Shown: positions 53,396 through 63,027 of the stretch, one piece after another | Position numbering within the stretch: position 1 is the stretch's first letter | Layout: every line of letters begins with the position of its first letter | From: Rheinheimera faecalis | GTDB lineage: Bacteria; Pseudomonadota; Gammaproteobacteria; Enterobacterales; Alteromonadaceae | Direction of reading: 5' to 3' | DNA length: 64,000 nt | NCBI RefSeq assembly: GCF_021290965.1 | Contig: NZ_JAJOYT010000012.1 | Span: forward strand, 1 to 64,000 | Made by a program: the position numbers and the translations under genes | The notes under the pieces: generated by a model | Databases searched by the model: none | Seen by the model: the letters and a program-made list of their open reading frames with translations, nothing else | What the model was told of the DNA's origin: nothing

Positions 53396-54190
53396 ATGCA
53401 AACCGAATTTAACATTTACGGCCAAACCCTTAGCAGCAGGCTGATTTTAGGCAGCGCTTTGTATCCAAACCCAGCGATGATGCAGCAGGCATTACAACAC
53501 AGTGGCTGCGAGGCTGTAACTTTAAGCTTGCGTCGGCAAGCGCCTGAACAGCAAGGCGGCGAGCAGTTCTGGCAACTGATCCGCGACTTAAAACTCAGGC
53601 TATTACCCAATACTGCAGGTTGCTATTCGGTGCAACAAGCTGTGACTTTGGCACAAATGTCGCGGGAAATTTTCCAGACCAACTGGATAAAACTAGAGCT
53701 GATAGGTGATGACTACAACCTTCAGCCCGACCCCATTTTATTGTTACAAGCGGCCGAACAACTGCTGGCGGATGGTTTTGAGGTCTTGCCTTATTGCACA
53801 GACGATTTGGTGCTGTGCAAAAGACTGTATGAACTCGGCTGCAAAGTGTTGATGCCCTGGGCAGCGCCTATAGGTTCGGGCTTAGGTGTATTAAACCCTT
53901 ATGCACTGCGGACTTTACGAGAGCGTTTACCGGACGCCACTTTAATAGTGGATGCAGGTTTAGGTTTACCCAGTCACGCCTGTCAGGTGATGGAAATGGG
54001 CTTTGATGGCGTATTACTAAATTCCGCTGTGGCTTTGGCCAAAGACCCTCTATTGATGGCTAAGGCTTTTTCTCAGGCTGTATCCGCTGGCCGCTCAGCA
54101 TTTTTAGCGGGCGCTATGCCGAAACAGGATTTCGCCAGCCCTTCGACACCAGTGCTTGGTATGCCGTTTTGGTTGCAGGAGGCTCCATGA
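53396..54190 (+). CDS. thiG: Thiazole synthase ThiG
   Basis: ThiG builds the thiazole ring from DXP, iminoglycine and ThiS-thiocarboxylate. The 264-aa TIM-barrel protein has [15 protein letters not shown], the catalytic Lys in [42 protein letters not shown] and [27 protein letters not shown]. It matches E. coli ThiG in length and order. Its stop overlaps the ATG of thiDE (ATGA). Confidence 0.95.
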   Translation: MQTEFNIYGQTLSSRLILGSALYPNPAMMQQALQHSGCEAVTLSLRRQAPEQQGGEQFWQLIRDLKLRLLPNTAGCYSVQQAVTLAQMSREIFQTNWIKLELIGDDYNLQPDPILLLQAAEQLLADGFEVLPYCTDDLVLCKRLYELGCKVLMPWAAPIGSGLGVLNPYALRTLRERLPDATLIVDAGLGLPSHACQVMEMGFDGVLLNSAVALAKDPLLMAKAFSQAVSAGRSAFLAGAMPKQDFASPSTPVLGMPFWLQEAP

Positions 54191-55740
54191 TTCAAGCAAC
54201 TCATGCAGCAAATCAGGCAACAATGCAGACAACAATACTGTGGAGTATTGCAGGTTCAGACAATAGCGCAGGCGCTGGTATTCAGGCCGACTTAAAAACC
54301 ATCCAGAGTTTTTCCAAGCCAGAGCAGCCCTTGCACTTATGCACTTTAGTTACAGCTATTACCGCCCAGCATAGTTCTGGTGTTGATGCGTGCATGACTG
54401 TCTCTGTGGATTTGCTGCAACAGCAGGCAATTGCTTTACTCAAAGATGCGAAGCCTTCAGTGATTAAAATTGGTTTGCTGGTCAATTCTGCCCAGGTGCT
54501 TTGGCTGACGGATTTAGTCAGGCAACTCAGACAACAGCAACCTGACTTACTGGTGATTTACGACCCTGTTGCTATCAGCAGTTCAGGCTCAACAATGGCA
54601 GAGCCCGATTTATATCAGGCGGTGATGCAGCATTTATTGCCACAACTTGATCTGCTGACACCCAACTTGCCAGAGCTGGAGGCTTTAACCCAAAGCTCAG
54701 ATCCTGAGCTGGCAGTGCAGCTGCTGTTCAAAGCCGACGTAAAAGCCGTTCTGGTAAAAGGAGGCCATGCGGAGACGACAGTGTGCACCGATCAGCTTTT
54801 TATTAGCGCTGATTTTCGCTACTGCGGTTATCCGGCTTATACCCATCAGATCCGCCTTCGCAGCCCACGCCAACAACATGCTTTTAACCATGGCACAGGT
54901 TGTTGTTTTAGCAGTGCTTTGGCGGCGGCTTTGGCTTTAGGTTATGCGTTGGAAGATGCTTTTGTGGTGGCCAAAACTTATATCAATCAGGGATTAAGTC
55001 AGCCAGTTGTGCTTACAGAACACACAGGCACTTTAGGTCATCACGGTTTTCCTGCCAAGCCGGAGTTTTTACCAGAGTTGCTCACTGAACATCTGCAGCC
55101 ACAGACCCAGGCCTTTGCGCCTCTAAAAGCAGCTTTGGGTTTGTATGTGATAGTGCCTTCAGTCACAGAGTTACAAAGAGCCTTAGCGGCCGGAGTCAAA
55201 ACCCTACAGCTACGGATAAAAAACACAGATCAGCAGCTGCTACGCCAACAGATCAAAGAGGCAATTCAGCTTTGTCAGCACCCTGATATTCAGCTGTTTA
55301 TCAACGATCATTGGCAACTAGCTTTGGAGCTTGGCGCTTATGGTGTGCATTTAGGTCAGGAAGACATTGATCAAGCCAACTTAGCAGCTTTGCAACAAGC
55401 CGGACTTCGGCTGGGTGTATCCAGCCATGGTTTTTATAAACTCTTAAGAGCGCAGCAACTCAAGCCGAGTTATCTGGCGATAGGCGCAGTTTTTGCCACC
55501 CAAACCAAAGAAATGGGCGGCAAATTACAGGGTCTGCAGAAGCTTTATCGTTATCCTGCCTTATTCCCAAAGATTCCGTTGGTAGCTATTGGTGGCATTA
55601 ATGCAACCAATGCCAAAGCTGTGTTAGCGACTGGTATCAGGCACTTAGCTGTAGTACAGGGATTTGCTCAAGCAACAGATCCCAAACTTTGGGTGCAACA
55701 GATGCAACAGTTAATCAGCGAGGCGCTTCATGCTCACTGA
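54187..55740 (+). CDS. thiDE: Bifunctional HMP-P kinase / thiamin phosphate synthase (ThiD-ThiE fusion)
   Basis: This 517-aa fusion makes thiamin phosphate. Residues about 13-270 are ThiD ([67 protein letters not shown]), which phosphorylates HMP-P. Residues about 315-515 are ThiE ([77 protein letters not shown]), which joins the pyrimidine and thiazole halves. In E. coli these are separate genes. AGGAGG lies directly upstream. The gene overlaps thiG by 4 bases and thiF by 11 bases. Confidence 0.94.
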   Translation: MIQATHAANQATMQTTILWSIAGSDNSAGAGIQADLKTIQSFSKPEQPLHLCTLVTAITAQHSSGVDACMTVSVDLLQQQAIALLKDAKPSVIKIGLLVNSAQVLWLTDLVRQLRQQQPDLLVIYDPVAISSSGSTMAEPDLYQAVMQHLLPQLDLLTPNLPELEALTQSSDPELAVQLLFKADVKAVLVKGGHAETTVCTDQLFISADFRYCGYPAYTHQIRLRSPRQQHAFNHGTGCCFSSALAAALALGYALEDAFVVAKTYINQGLSQPVVLTEHTGTLGHHGFPAKPEFLPELLTEHLQPQTQAFAPLKAALGLYVIVPSVTELQRALAAGVKTLQLRIKNTDQQLLRQQIKEAIQLCQHPDIQLFINDHWQLALELGAYGVHLGQEDIDQANLAALQQAGLRLGVSSHGFYKLLRAQQLKPSYLAIGAVFATQTKEMGGKLQGLQKLYRYPALFPKIPLVAIGGINATNAKAVLATGIRHLAVVQGFAQATDPKLWVQQMQQLISEALHAH

Positions 55741-56476
55741 TTTAGAATTTATCCGTTATAGCCGCCAATTGATGTTACCCGGTTTTGGCGAAGCAGCTCA
55801 GCTGAAACTAAAACAAACGAAAGTGCTGCTCATTGGCTGTGGTGGTTTAGGCAATGCCGCCAGTCAGTATCTGGTGTCGTCCGGTATAGGCCAACTGACC
55901 TTGGTTGACGGCGATAAAGTGGAGTTGTCCAACCTGCAACGGCAAGTTTTATTCCGCGACAGCGACAGAGGTTTTAATAAAGCCCAAATAGCAGCGCGCC
56001 AGCTTAAACAGCTCAATCCTTATGTACAGATCAAAGCCGTAGAACAGCATTTTAGCGCCGACAATGCTGCAACTTTATTGGCAAATACTGACTGGGTATT
56101 AGACTGCACTGATAACTTCAAAAGCCGAAAGCTTATCAATCAGCTCTGTCAGCACCATCAAATCAGCCTGATAAGCGCTGCCGCTATAGCCCAACAAGGC
56201 CAACTGGTGCTCTGGCCTTTTGCACATAACCAAAGCCCCTGCTACAGCTGTTTATTCCCGGATTTAACAGATCAATCCGGCAATTGCAGCAGCTTAGGCG
56301 TATTGGCACCTTTGCCTGGGATTATAGGTTCTATGCAAGCTATGTTACTGATCCAACAAATTATTCATCCGGACCATCAGGCAAAATTCTGGCAGTTTGA
56401 GGGGATAGGATTCAGGTTATCTGCTTATGATATGCCAGCGCAAAGTTGCCATTGCCGGGTTGAAAAAACAGACTGA
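55730..56476 (+). CDS. thiF: ThiS adenylyltransferase ThiF
   Basis: ThiF activates the ThiS C-terminus by adenylation before sulfur transfer. The 248-aa E1-like protein has RYSRQLMLPGFGE, the nucleotide loop GCGGLGNAASQYLVSSGIG, VELSNLQRQVLF, LDCTDNF, and zinc Cys pairs CYSC and CHC. It could also serve molybdopterin synthesis as MoeB does, but its place as the last gene of the thi operon fixes the role. A perfect bidirectional terminator follows. Confidence 0.93.
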   Translation: MLTDLEFIRYSRQLMLPGFGEAAQLKLKQTKVLLIGCGGLGNAASQYLVSSGIGQLTLVDGDKVELSNLQRQVLFRDSDRGFNKAQIAARQLKQLNPYVQIKAVEQHFSADNAATLLANTDWVLDCTDNFKSRKLINQLCQHHQISLISAAAIAQQGQLVLWPFAHNQSPCYSCLFPDLTDQSGNCSSLGVLAPLPGIIGSMQAMLLIQQIIHPDHQAKFWQFEGIGFRLSAYDMPAQSCHCRVEKTD

Positions 56477-56498
56477 AATACTATTTGTTAGGCAGCTC

Positions 56499-56526
56499 AA
56501 AACCACAGCGTTAAGGCTGTGGTTTT
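56499..56526. terminator. Bidirectional terminator between thiF and SDR gene
   Basis: AAAACCACAGC (56499-56509) pairs perfectly with GCTGTGGTTTT (56516-56526) over six bases. The flanking A and T runs allow termination of both convergent transcripts. Confidence 0.85.
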
Positions 56527-56548
56527 CACAAACTTCCTTACCAATCAA

Positions 56549-57334
56549 TTATTTAGTTAGATAACGTGGGCCTGGTTTGGTATGGCCAAAACGTTGTGAT
56601 AACTCTTTGCGGGCCGCTTCGAATGCATCCCACTCAGCACCATCTTGTAATGGCGGAATAGTGATCACTTCACCTGCATCCAGACCTGCCAAAGCAGCGT
56701 CCACCATATCTGCGGTGCTCATGACAATTTCAGTAGGTAAATGCTCATGCGGTAGGCCTGCCACATCCCAAAAATCTGTGGCAGTCGCACCTGGCAATAC
56801 CGCCTGAATTCGAACGCCCTGCGAGGCCAGTTCATGCAGCAGCGACTGAGTCAGTGCCAGCACATAAGCTTTGGTTGCACCATAAACACCATTCAGAATT
56901 TCCGGCCCTACAGCGACTATAGAAGCAATATTAATTAAGGTGCCGCTACCTTGTTTGATGAATGCTGGTACTGCGGCATAGGTCAGGCGGGTTAAGGCGG
57001 TGACATTGATATCAATCATGCTGACCATGTCTTTGATATCGCTTTGCAGTAAAGGCGCTACAGCACCAAAACCTGCGTTATTGACCAGTAGATCAATACC
57101 ACCTTTAGCCAACACGGCTTCCACTTGAGCTGATTCTGCCGGGTTCGCTAAATCAGCCTGGATCAGTTGCACATTGCGACCTGTTGCGCTGCGTATTGAA
57201 GCAGCTACAGCGTCTAAACGCTCTTTATTACGAGCCACCAGGATCAGGTCATAACCACGACGGGCTAAGCGATCCGCATATACAGCACCTATGCCAGATG
57301 AAGCGCCAGTGATCAAAGCAGTTTTAGTGTTCAT
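56549..57334 (-). CDS. Short-chain dehydrogenase/reductase (SDR)
   Basis: This is a 261-aa classical SDR. It has TGASSGIGAVYADRLARRGYDLILVARN (cofactor loop and an Arg suggesting NADPH use), NNAGFGA, the catalytic Ser in INIASIVAVG and Tyr-Lys in VYGATKAYVL, and VLPGATATDFW. The pattern resembles the DltE/YqjQ-like group, with unknown substrate. It is divergent from a GlxA-type AraC regulator gene 216 bases away, which may control it. Confidence 0.86.
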   Translation of the reverse strand: MNTKTALITGASSGIGAVYADRLARRGYDLILVARNKERLDAVAASIRSATGRNVQLIQADLANPAESAQVEAVLAKGGIDLLVNNAGFGAVAPLLQSDIKDMVSMIDINVTALTRLTYAAVPAFIKQGSGTLINIASIVAVGPEILNGVYGATKAYVLALTQSLLHELASQGVRIQAVLPGATATDFWDVAGLPHEHLPTEIVMSTADMVDAALAGLDAGEVITIPPLQDGAEWDAFEAARKELSQRFGHTKPGPRYLTK

Positions 57335-57550
57335 AGTATATTCCTTGAATAAGTGTTGAAGACGGGTTCATTGTGGCAGAACGTAAAATAAGATAAATGA
57401 CACAAAAAACGCATTTAAGGACATTTCTGACATTAGGATGAAACAGGAAAAAATAAACTTAATACAGCTGGACAAAGCTTTGAAAAGTACAAATAATGCG
57501 CAATATAAATTTATACATTTCTACGAATTACCCACCTTTTAGGACATCAG

Positions 57551-58510
57551 ATGAATAAGCGTATCGGGCTCATTGTGTATGATGATTTTCAGATCCTGGA
57601 CTTAGCCGCCCTGACCGTCTTTGAGTTCGCCAATACAATGCAACAGAAAATCCACTACCAGTTTGCGTCTTTGTCTGTGGAAGGGGGAGCAGTCAGAAGC
57701 TCCAGCGGGGTAGTCATAGAGACTCAGCCCATAGGCTTTGGCACTTATGACACCTTGGTAATAGCCGGAGCTTTGCTTATTCCAAAAGCCATGCCGGCTT
57801 TAGAAGCAAAATTAAACGAAGCGGCCTCTGGTACAAACCGTATTGCCAGTATTTGCAGTGGCGCTTTTGTGCTGGCGAAATCAGGTTTATTGGATGGCAA
57901 AAGAGCCACAACCCACTGGGCCTGGGGCAGGCATCTGCAGGATCAGCACCCTGCGGTTTTGGTGGATGAAGATAAAATTTATGTCAAAGATGGTCAGGTC
58001 TGGACATCAGCCGGAGCAACAGCCTGTATCGACTTAGCCCTTGCATTAGTAGAGGCCGACTTAGGCGCTGAAGTGACAAAAAGCATAGCGCGCCTGATGG
58101 TGGTGCATCATAGACGTACTGGCGGACAGTCTCAGTTTTCGGCTATGACAGAACTGGAACCCAGTTCAGATAGGGTCAGAGATGCGCTTAGATTTGCTAA
58201 AGAAAACCTGCAAAAAGATTTAACAGTGGACGATCTAGCAGAGCATGTGCACTGGAGCCCGCGCCATTTCAGCAGAGTCTTTCATAGCCAAACCGGCATG
58301 GCACCAGCCAAAGCTATAGAAAAACTAAGGCTGGAAGCAGCCAAATCTTTGATAGAACAAGGCCATTCCTCCATCAGCCGTATTGCAACTATGACAGGCT
58401 TCGGCGACGAAGAACGGATGCGCCGCGCTTTTTTGCGCACCTACGGCCAGTCGCCCAAAGCCTTTGTGCATTTGTCACGGCTGCAGCAGGATAATGTGTA
58501 TTTGTCTTAA
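57551..58510 (+). CDS. GlxA family AraC-type transcriptional regulator
   Basis: This 319-aa regulator fuses a DJ-1/PfpI-like domain (about 1-185, with the elbow Cys in ICSGAFVLAKSGLLDGKRATTHW) to a C-terminal AraC helix-turn-helix pair (about 215-315, DLAEHVHWSPRHFSRVFHSQTGM and IATMTGFGDEERMRRAFLRTYGQSP). Such proteins usually sense a small molecule. It is divergent from the SDR gene and faces a monooxygenase-fold gene in the same direction. Confidence 0.9.
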   Translation: MNKRIGLIVYDDFQILDLAALTVFEFANTMQQKIHYQFASLSVEGGAVRSSSGVVIETQPIGFGTYDTLVIAGALLIPKAMPALEAKLNEAASGTNRIASICSGAFVLAKSGLLDGKRATTHWAWGRHLQDQHPAVLVDEDKIYVKDGQVWTSAGATACIDLALALVEADLGAEVTKSIARLMVVHHRRTGGQSQFSAMTELEPSSDRVRDALRFAKENLQKDLTVDDLAEHVHWSPRHFSRVFHSQTGMAPAKAIEKLRLEAAKSLIEQGHSSISRIATMTGFGDEERMRRAFLRTYGQSPKAFVHLSRLQQDNVYLS

Positions 58511-58640
58511 GTCTATTATCAAATAATTTTTGAAACTGATTCGGGATATCCGCTCTTTTACTGCTGAATCATACCTTTTATTCTGCTGCCTTAGAAAAAC
58601 TGTATTAAGCCACTTTCATTAAGCGTTAACGGAGCAAAAC

Positions 58641-58931
58641 ATGGTGTATTTACTGGCAGAAATTCAGGCCAAACCAGGCAAAGAACAGATAGTTAAACAG
58701 GCGTTGTTGCAGTTGCTTGAACCAACACGCCAGGAAGAAGGGTGTCAGCAGTATGAGTTATTTGCGGATGAGACTGTCACTGGATTATTTTTAATGCAGG
58801 AGATCTGGACAACTGAGCAAGCATTGGAAGGACATAACAATACTGCTCATCTGCGCCATTTTGGCGAGTATTGCAAACAACAGGATGCGTTGGCGCATGT
58901 CACATTAAGACGACTTGGGTTTGTTGGTTAA
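58641..58931 (+). CDS. Antibiotic biosynthesis monooxygenase (ABM) fold protein
   Basis: This 96-aa single-domain protein matches the ABM/YgiN-like group (LLAEIQAKPGKEQIVKQALLQLL, CQQYELFADETVTGLFLMQEIWTTEQALEGHNNTAHLRHF). Members include quinol monooxygenases and many proteins of unknown role. GGAG lies 8 bases before the ATG. It follows the GlxA-type regulator by 130 bases and is convergent with an SDR gene across a perfect hairpin. Confidence 0.85.
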   Translation: MVYLLAEIQAKPGKEQIVKQALLQLLEPTRQEEGCQQYELFADETVTGLFLMQEIWTTEQALEGHNNTAHLRHFGEYCKQQDALAHVTLRRLGFVG

Positions 58932-58943
58932 GTGAATTCAGGT

Positions 58944-58972
58944 GGTAAAGCTCAGTCTATATGAGCTTTACC
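58944..58972. terminator. Bidirectional hairpin between ABM and SDR genes
   Basis: GGTAAAGCTCA (58944-58954) pairs perfectly with TGAGCTTTACC (58962-58972) over seven bases. The right arm includes the stop of the convergent SDR gene. The T-run is short, so termination is probable but not certain. Confidence 0.6.
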
Positions 58973-59714
58973 TTCCTCCGGCCAAATCAATAAAAGTGCC
59001 AGTAGCATAAGATGCCTGAGCAGATAACAGCCATAAAATCGCTTGTGCAACTTCTTCCGGCTGCCCTCCTCGTTTCATTGGAATGGAGTCTTTGATGCGA
59101 TCAACCCGACCTGGTTCGCCGCCGCTGGCGTGAATATCTGTGTAGATAAAACCTGGTCTCACAGAATTGACTCTGATGCCTTGATCGGCGACTTCTTTGG
59201 ATAATCCCAGAGTGAAACTATCCAAAGCACCTTTGGACGCAGCGTAATCAATGTATTCACCCGGTGCACCTAAACGGGAGGCCACAGAAGATACATTTAC
59301 AATAGCGCCGCCTTTGCCGCCCAACTTTACCGACATCCGCTTCACAGCTTCGCGGGCACATAACATAGGACCAATCACATTGGCAGCAAAGACACGCTGT
59401 AAACGGCCTTGATCCATATCCAGCAAGCCGCTTTGCTGTTCCAGAATACCAGCGTTATTCACCAATGCAGTTAAAGGCCCCAACTCCTGATCAACACGTT
59501 CAAATAAAGCTTCTATTTGCGCTTCAACAGCAAGGTCAGCCTGCATCGCTATGGCAATGCCGCCTGAAGCCTGAATATCGGCCACAACAGCATTTGCAGC
59601 CTGTTGATTATGAAGATAATTTACACATACTGCGTAACCCTGAGTTGCAGCAAGTTTTGCAGTAGCAGCGCCAATACCTCGACTGCCTCCTGTGACTATC
59701 AGCACTTTTTTCAT
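58968..59714 (-). CDS. Short-chain dehydrogenase/reductase (SDR)
   Basis: This is a 248-aa SDR of the glucose-1-dehydrogenase/FabG-like type. It has TGGSRGIGAATAKLAATQGYAVCVNY, NNAGIL, Ser in VNVSSVASRLG, Tyr-Lys in YAASKGALDSF, and VRPGFIYTDIH, ending in DLAGGR. The substrate is unknown. It lies 22 bases upstream of the methyl-accepting gene's 3' end on the same strand, although a shared transcript would run from that gene into this one. Confidence 0.86.
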   Translation of the reverse strand: MKKVLIVTGGSRGIGAATAKLAATQGYAVCVNYLHNQQAANAVVADIQASGGIAIAMQADLAVEAQIEALFERVDQELGPLTALVNNAGILEQQSGLLDMDQGRLQRVFAANVIGPMLCAREAVKRMSVKLGGKGGAIVNVSSVASRLGAPGEYIDYAASKGALDSFTLGLSKEVADQGIRVNSVRPGFIYTDIHASGGEPGRVDRIKDSIPMKRGGQPEEVAQAILWLLSAQASYATGTFIDLAGGR

Positions 59715-59736
59715 TTTATTTCTTTTGATGAGCAGC

Positions 59737-61281
59737 TCAAACCCGCTTAAAGCCTATTCTAAACCCACCCCAATGCCGGCCTTTGACCATAATGGGCACC
59801 GACAAATCATGCAAAATTTCGCCTGTGTCACGTTTATAGGTTTGCAGCAGCATAGGTTGAGTGTTGCTGCCACAGCGGCTGCCGGTGCGGTCGCCAAAGA
59901 CCCGTTTGGTACGGTTTTGCAGCAAATCTTTTTCGTAATTCCCTGTGAGCGCCTGACTGTATTTTTTATTATGAGTCGGGAAATAGCCCTTACGATCCAC
60001 ACCACCAGCGTACAACACATTGCTATGACGCTCTAAAATAGGCTCCTGGATCAAAGGGAAAAACTGGTCGGTAAAACTGTCGTAGGCAGTATGGAATTTT
60101 TGTGGATTGGTATTGGCGATGGCCTGATACTGCTCGGCAAATAACTGTTGTTCAGTCAACTTGCCCTCGCTCAGCGCTTTTTCAAATAAAGCGCCAATAG
60201 CAGCTGCTGCTTGTTGAGCTTCTTTAAGTACAGGATTGAAGAAACTTTGCTCAGTAACAGTGCTGAGCTCACGGTAAATACTTTCAGTTTCTACTGATAA
60301 TTCAATGGCTTGATCGGCCACTGTGCTGCCTTTATGTTCTATCGCTGATAAGGCTTTATTAATACTCTGAATAGACTGGCCCAATTGCTGGCTGGTGTTT
60401 TCCAGACCAGTACTAACCTGCTCTATTTGCTCCAGCGCAGCGGACACCTGCCCCACTTCGGTATTGATGCCGTTAAAACCTGCGGCCACACTTTGTAATT
60501 CCTGCTGCACATCACCACTTAACAGCACCAACTGCGCCATGACATCAGCGGTTTGTTCGCTCTGGCTACGAATGTCAGCCAACATTTTCGCTATGTCTTT
60601 GGTCGCTTCTGAGGTTTTACCTGCTAAAGCCCGCACTTCATCCGCCACTACGGCAAAACCACGGCCCTGTTCACCGGCCCGAGCCGCTTCAATAGCTGCG
60701 TTTAACGCTAATAAGTTGGTTTGATTGGCCACGCCTGTGATCACTTCAGTAATACGCTGAATATCGTCGGCACTGCCTTTGAGTTGTTCCAGCCGGGCAG
60801 CTGCATCACTGACCGCATTAGCTAACTGGTTGATGTTACCTACACTTTTTTGCAGGCGCTGATCGGCTGCACTGCAGGCATTGGCGGTGTGGGTAATGCT
60901 ATGGCTGATTTGTTGCAGATTATCTGTCAGTTGACCGCTGGTATCGGCTAAGCCTGTAGCTGCGCTGCCAATTTGGCCGCAGTCGTCGCCGCTGTGTTTG
61001 ATGTCTTTAATTAACCCATCGATATAAAAGGAAACCTCTGCTGCGCCTATCGCCATTTTTGAAGTGGCTTCGGTAATGTGGTGAGCGCTGTTGGCCAGCG
61101 TATTGGATTCTTGCACTGGCTGCACTGTTGGTTGTTGACGCCCTGCCCATAACAAAAAACCACCTACAGCCAGCAGATTGAACAGCACTAACAGCCAGCT
61201 GTTGAAGTCCAGCCACAGGTACAACACCTGCGCCGCCAGCCAAAGCACAACAAAAACCACTGCAGCACGTACATTTTCCAT
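59737..61281 (-). CDS. Methyl-accepting chemotaxis protein with C-terminal sensor domain
   Basis: This 514-aa chemoreceptor has an unusual order. Two N-terminal membrane helices (about 4-40) with almost no periplasmic loop come first. The cytoplasmic signalling coiled coil follows, with the canonical tip [33 protein letters not shown] (about 195-230). A C-terminal cytoplasmic domain (about 350-514) then ends with [26 protein letters not shown] and [22 protein letters not shown], a Cache-like motif seen in many receptors of this class. Readings from 61407 are longer, but the ATG at 61281 has GGGAAG 5 bases upstream and starts directly at the first helix. The receptor probably senses a cytoplasmic signal. 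Confidence 0.87.
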   Translation of the reverse strand: MENVRAAVVFVVLWLAAQVLYLWLDFNSWLLVLFNLLAVGGFLLWAGRQQPTVQPVQESNTLANSAHHITEATSKMAIGAAEVSFYIDGLIKDIKHSGDDCGQIGSAATGLADTSGQLTDNLQQISHSITHTANACSAADQRLQKSVGNINQLANAVSDAAARLEQLKGSADDIQRITEVITGVANQTNLLALNAAIEAARAGEQGRGFAVVADEVRALAGKTSEATKDIAKMLADIRSQSEQTADVMAQLVLLSGDVQQELQSVAAGFNGINTEVGQVSAALEQIEQVSTGLENTSQQLGQSIQSINKALSAIEHKGSTVADQAIELSVETESIYRELSTVTEQSFFNPVLKEAQQAAAAIGALFEKALSEGKLTEQQLFAEQYQAIANTNPQKFHTAYDSFTDQFFPLIQEPILERHSNVLYAGGVDRKGYFPTHNKKYSQALTGNYEKDLLQNRTKRVFGDRTGSRCGSNTQPMLLQTYKRDTGEILHDLSVPIMVKGRHWGGFRIGFKRV

Positions 61282-61451
61282 AACGACTTCCCATTCGACA
61301 AAGGCCAGAGACAAGATGGCAGAAGAAAACATGACAGAGCTGATGACTCTGCGGCATTTCGGTTCTGGCAGTGTTTCTGTTATGCAAGCAACTGTCAAAC
61401 CATCCACAGGGGAATGCGACTAAAGTCTAGGTCGCTTGGGTATATATGCCA

Positions 61452-61847
61452 TTATTGCCGGATAGGAAAACCGCTGTCCGTCCAGGCCTGCATACCACCT
61501 GCTATTGAGTATAAGTCACGAAAGCCCATACGTTGCAGTGACTCCACAGCCAAAGCAGAACGGGCACCGGAGCGGCAAATTAAATACAAAGGTTGAGTGG
61601 CCAGTTCCGTTAAAGCTACTACGGCGTCCTTATGCTCAACAACAGCAGGATGCTGCGGCAACTGCATTTCCAGCACACCCCGGGGCATATTTACAGCAGT
61701 CGGAATATGGCCAGTGGCAAACTCAGCAGGTTCACGCACATCAATAATACGAGCCTGACTGGTTTGTAATAAAGCAGCCAACTGCTGCACTGTCAGCTCC
61801 TGAATTTTGGCTTTGGCTTCGGCCACAAGCTGGGCTCCGGTTTTCAT
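61452..61847 (-). CDS. Rhodanese-like domain protein
   Basis: This 131-aa single-rhodanese protein carries the active-site Cys in LICRSGARSALAVESLQRMGF and the family start ARIIDVREPAEFATGHIPTAVNMPRG. It may act as a thiosulfate or persulfide sulfurtransferase. There is no signal peptide. It lies 170 bases upstream of the methyl-accepting gene start on the same strand. Confidence 0.88.
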   Translation of the reverse strand: MKTGAQLVAEAKAKIQELTVQQLAALLQTSQARIIDVREPAEFATGHIPTAVNMPRGVLEMQLPQHPAVVEHKDAVVALTELATQPLYLICRSGARSALAVESLQRMGFRDLYSIAGGMQAWTDSGFPIRQ

Positions 61848-61977
61848 AAAAGCAGTCCTGTGTAGTGAGTTGGATTTACTATATACCGAAATACAGTGGA
61901 GGTGGAGTTATGGGTAAAGGTTCAGGTGGCTAGTTGCTCCAAGCTCCCAAAACGAAGACAGGTCCGAGTGTGGAATA

Positions 61978-63027
61978 TCACCGCCCTCCCGCCATCTGCT
62001 GTAAAAATTGTAACCGCTGCTTTTCCTCGTCACTTAACACAAAAGGCTCGTCGCTAAGTTGGCCAAAGTTAATAGCCTCCACCACAAAACCTGGCTCTTT
62101 GCTGTCGCCGTATCTGTTGGCTTCACCTGGCATGGCGGATCGTAATTCCAATACAAAAGTACCGAGCCAATAAGGACCGCCTTGTTGCTGTAATACCTGT
62201 TTAAAAGCCCGCAGTTCGAGCTTGGCTGAACTCTCTGTTAGCTGTTCTTCTGCCGTCAGCACAGCTAGCGGCTGTTTGCTTTCAGTAAATAAATTGGCTC
62301 TTAGACGATACATACCGGCTTTTTTTACCTCCAGCTCAACTGGTATCACTAAATCAGCGCCACGCGAACTGCTGCTTCCAATGCCCGTGATAGTGGCAAC
62401 CGGATAGCTGTAGTCCAGCCCTGTTTGTAGTTGTTGGGTTTTGCCTTGGGCTTCAAACAGCACCACCAGCTCCATAGCTCCATCCCAGTTTTCTGTGGCA
62501 TCAAACTGATGTGTCCATTCATTGGCATCCGCACCTGCTGTTAAATCGGCCTGCGCCAACACTTTACCGCTTTGTTGTTGACGTAATTCCGCTTTCACAT
62601 TTTGTGGCGATAAGCCCGCCATTACCAGTTTAAACACCACAGCTTCAGGGTAGCTGAATCGGTATTTGGGCAAGATCAGACTGGCGCTGGCGCCGCCTTC
62701 CAGCGGCAAGGCCACAGTGTCAAAGTGATTAGGGTTCAGCAGTTGATGATCAGCCGAAGTTAAAGGCCTTGAATAGGCTGGGTAGCTCAGCTCAGCTGCA
62801 TACGCCTGCGACAACAAACTAAAACTTTGCTGTAGTTCCTCCTGTTGATACTGATCCATTTGCACTGGCTCGGCAGTTTGCACCACAGCTTTTTGCTGAG
62901 GTTCAGCAATAGCATCAGACTGTGGTTTATCCAATACCACAACAGCTGTTTCAGCTTTAGGCCAAAACCAAAAAGCTGCCAGTGCCATCAGCACCAGCAG
63001 CAAGGTAAGCAAAACTTTCTTCGGCAT
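61978..63027 (-). CDS. Hypothetical membrane-anchored protein next to a lipase
   Basis: I do not recognise this 349-aa protein. An N-terminal membrane anchor (VLLTLLLVLMALAAFWFW, about 5-22) is followed by a Gln/Ala-rich helical stretch (about 50-90) and a beta-rich domain (about 100-345) with VALPLEGGASASLILPKY and ITGIGSSSSRGADLVIPVEL. The topology (short cytoplasmic tail, one helix, large periplasmic part) recalls lipase-specific foldases, but the sequence does not show their motif, so that is only a hypothesis. Its ATG overlaps the stop of the lipase gene by one base (TAATG). Confidence 0.65.
   Translation of the reverse strand: MPKKVLLTLLLVLMALAAFWFWPKAETAVVVLDKPQSDAIAEPQQKAVVQTAEPVQMDQYQQEELQQSFSLLSQAYAAELSYPAYSRPLTSADHQLLNPNHFDTVALPLEGGASASLILPKYRFSYPEAVVFKLVMAGLSPQNVKAELRQQQSGKVLAQADLTAGADANEWTHQFDATENWDGAMELVVLFEAQGKTQQLQTGLDYSYPVATITGIGSSSSRGADLVIPVELEVKKAGMYRLRANLFTESKQPLAVLTAEEQLTESSAKLELRAFKQVLQQQGGPYWLGTFVLELRSAMPGEANRYGDSKEPGFVVEAINFGQLSDEPFVLSDEEKQRLQFLQQMAGGR

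Noticed and set aside
61428-61446. CTTGGGTATATA, similar to the outer end of the interspersed repeat
   Set aside because: Only about ten bases match and none of the core blocks follow, so it is not counted as a fourth copy.
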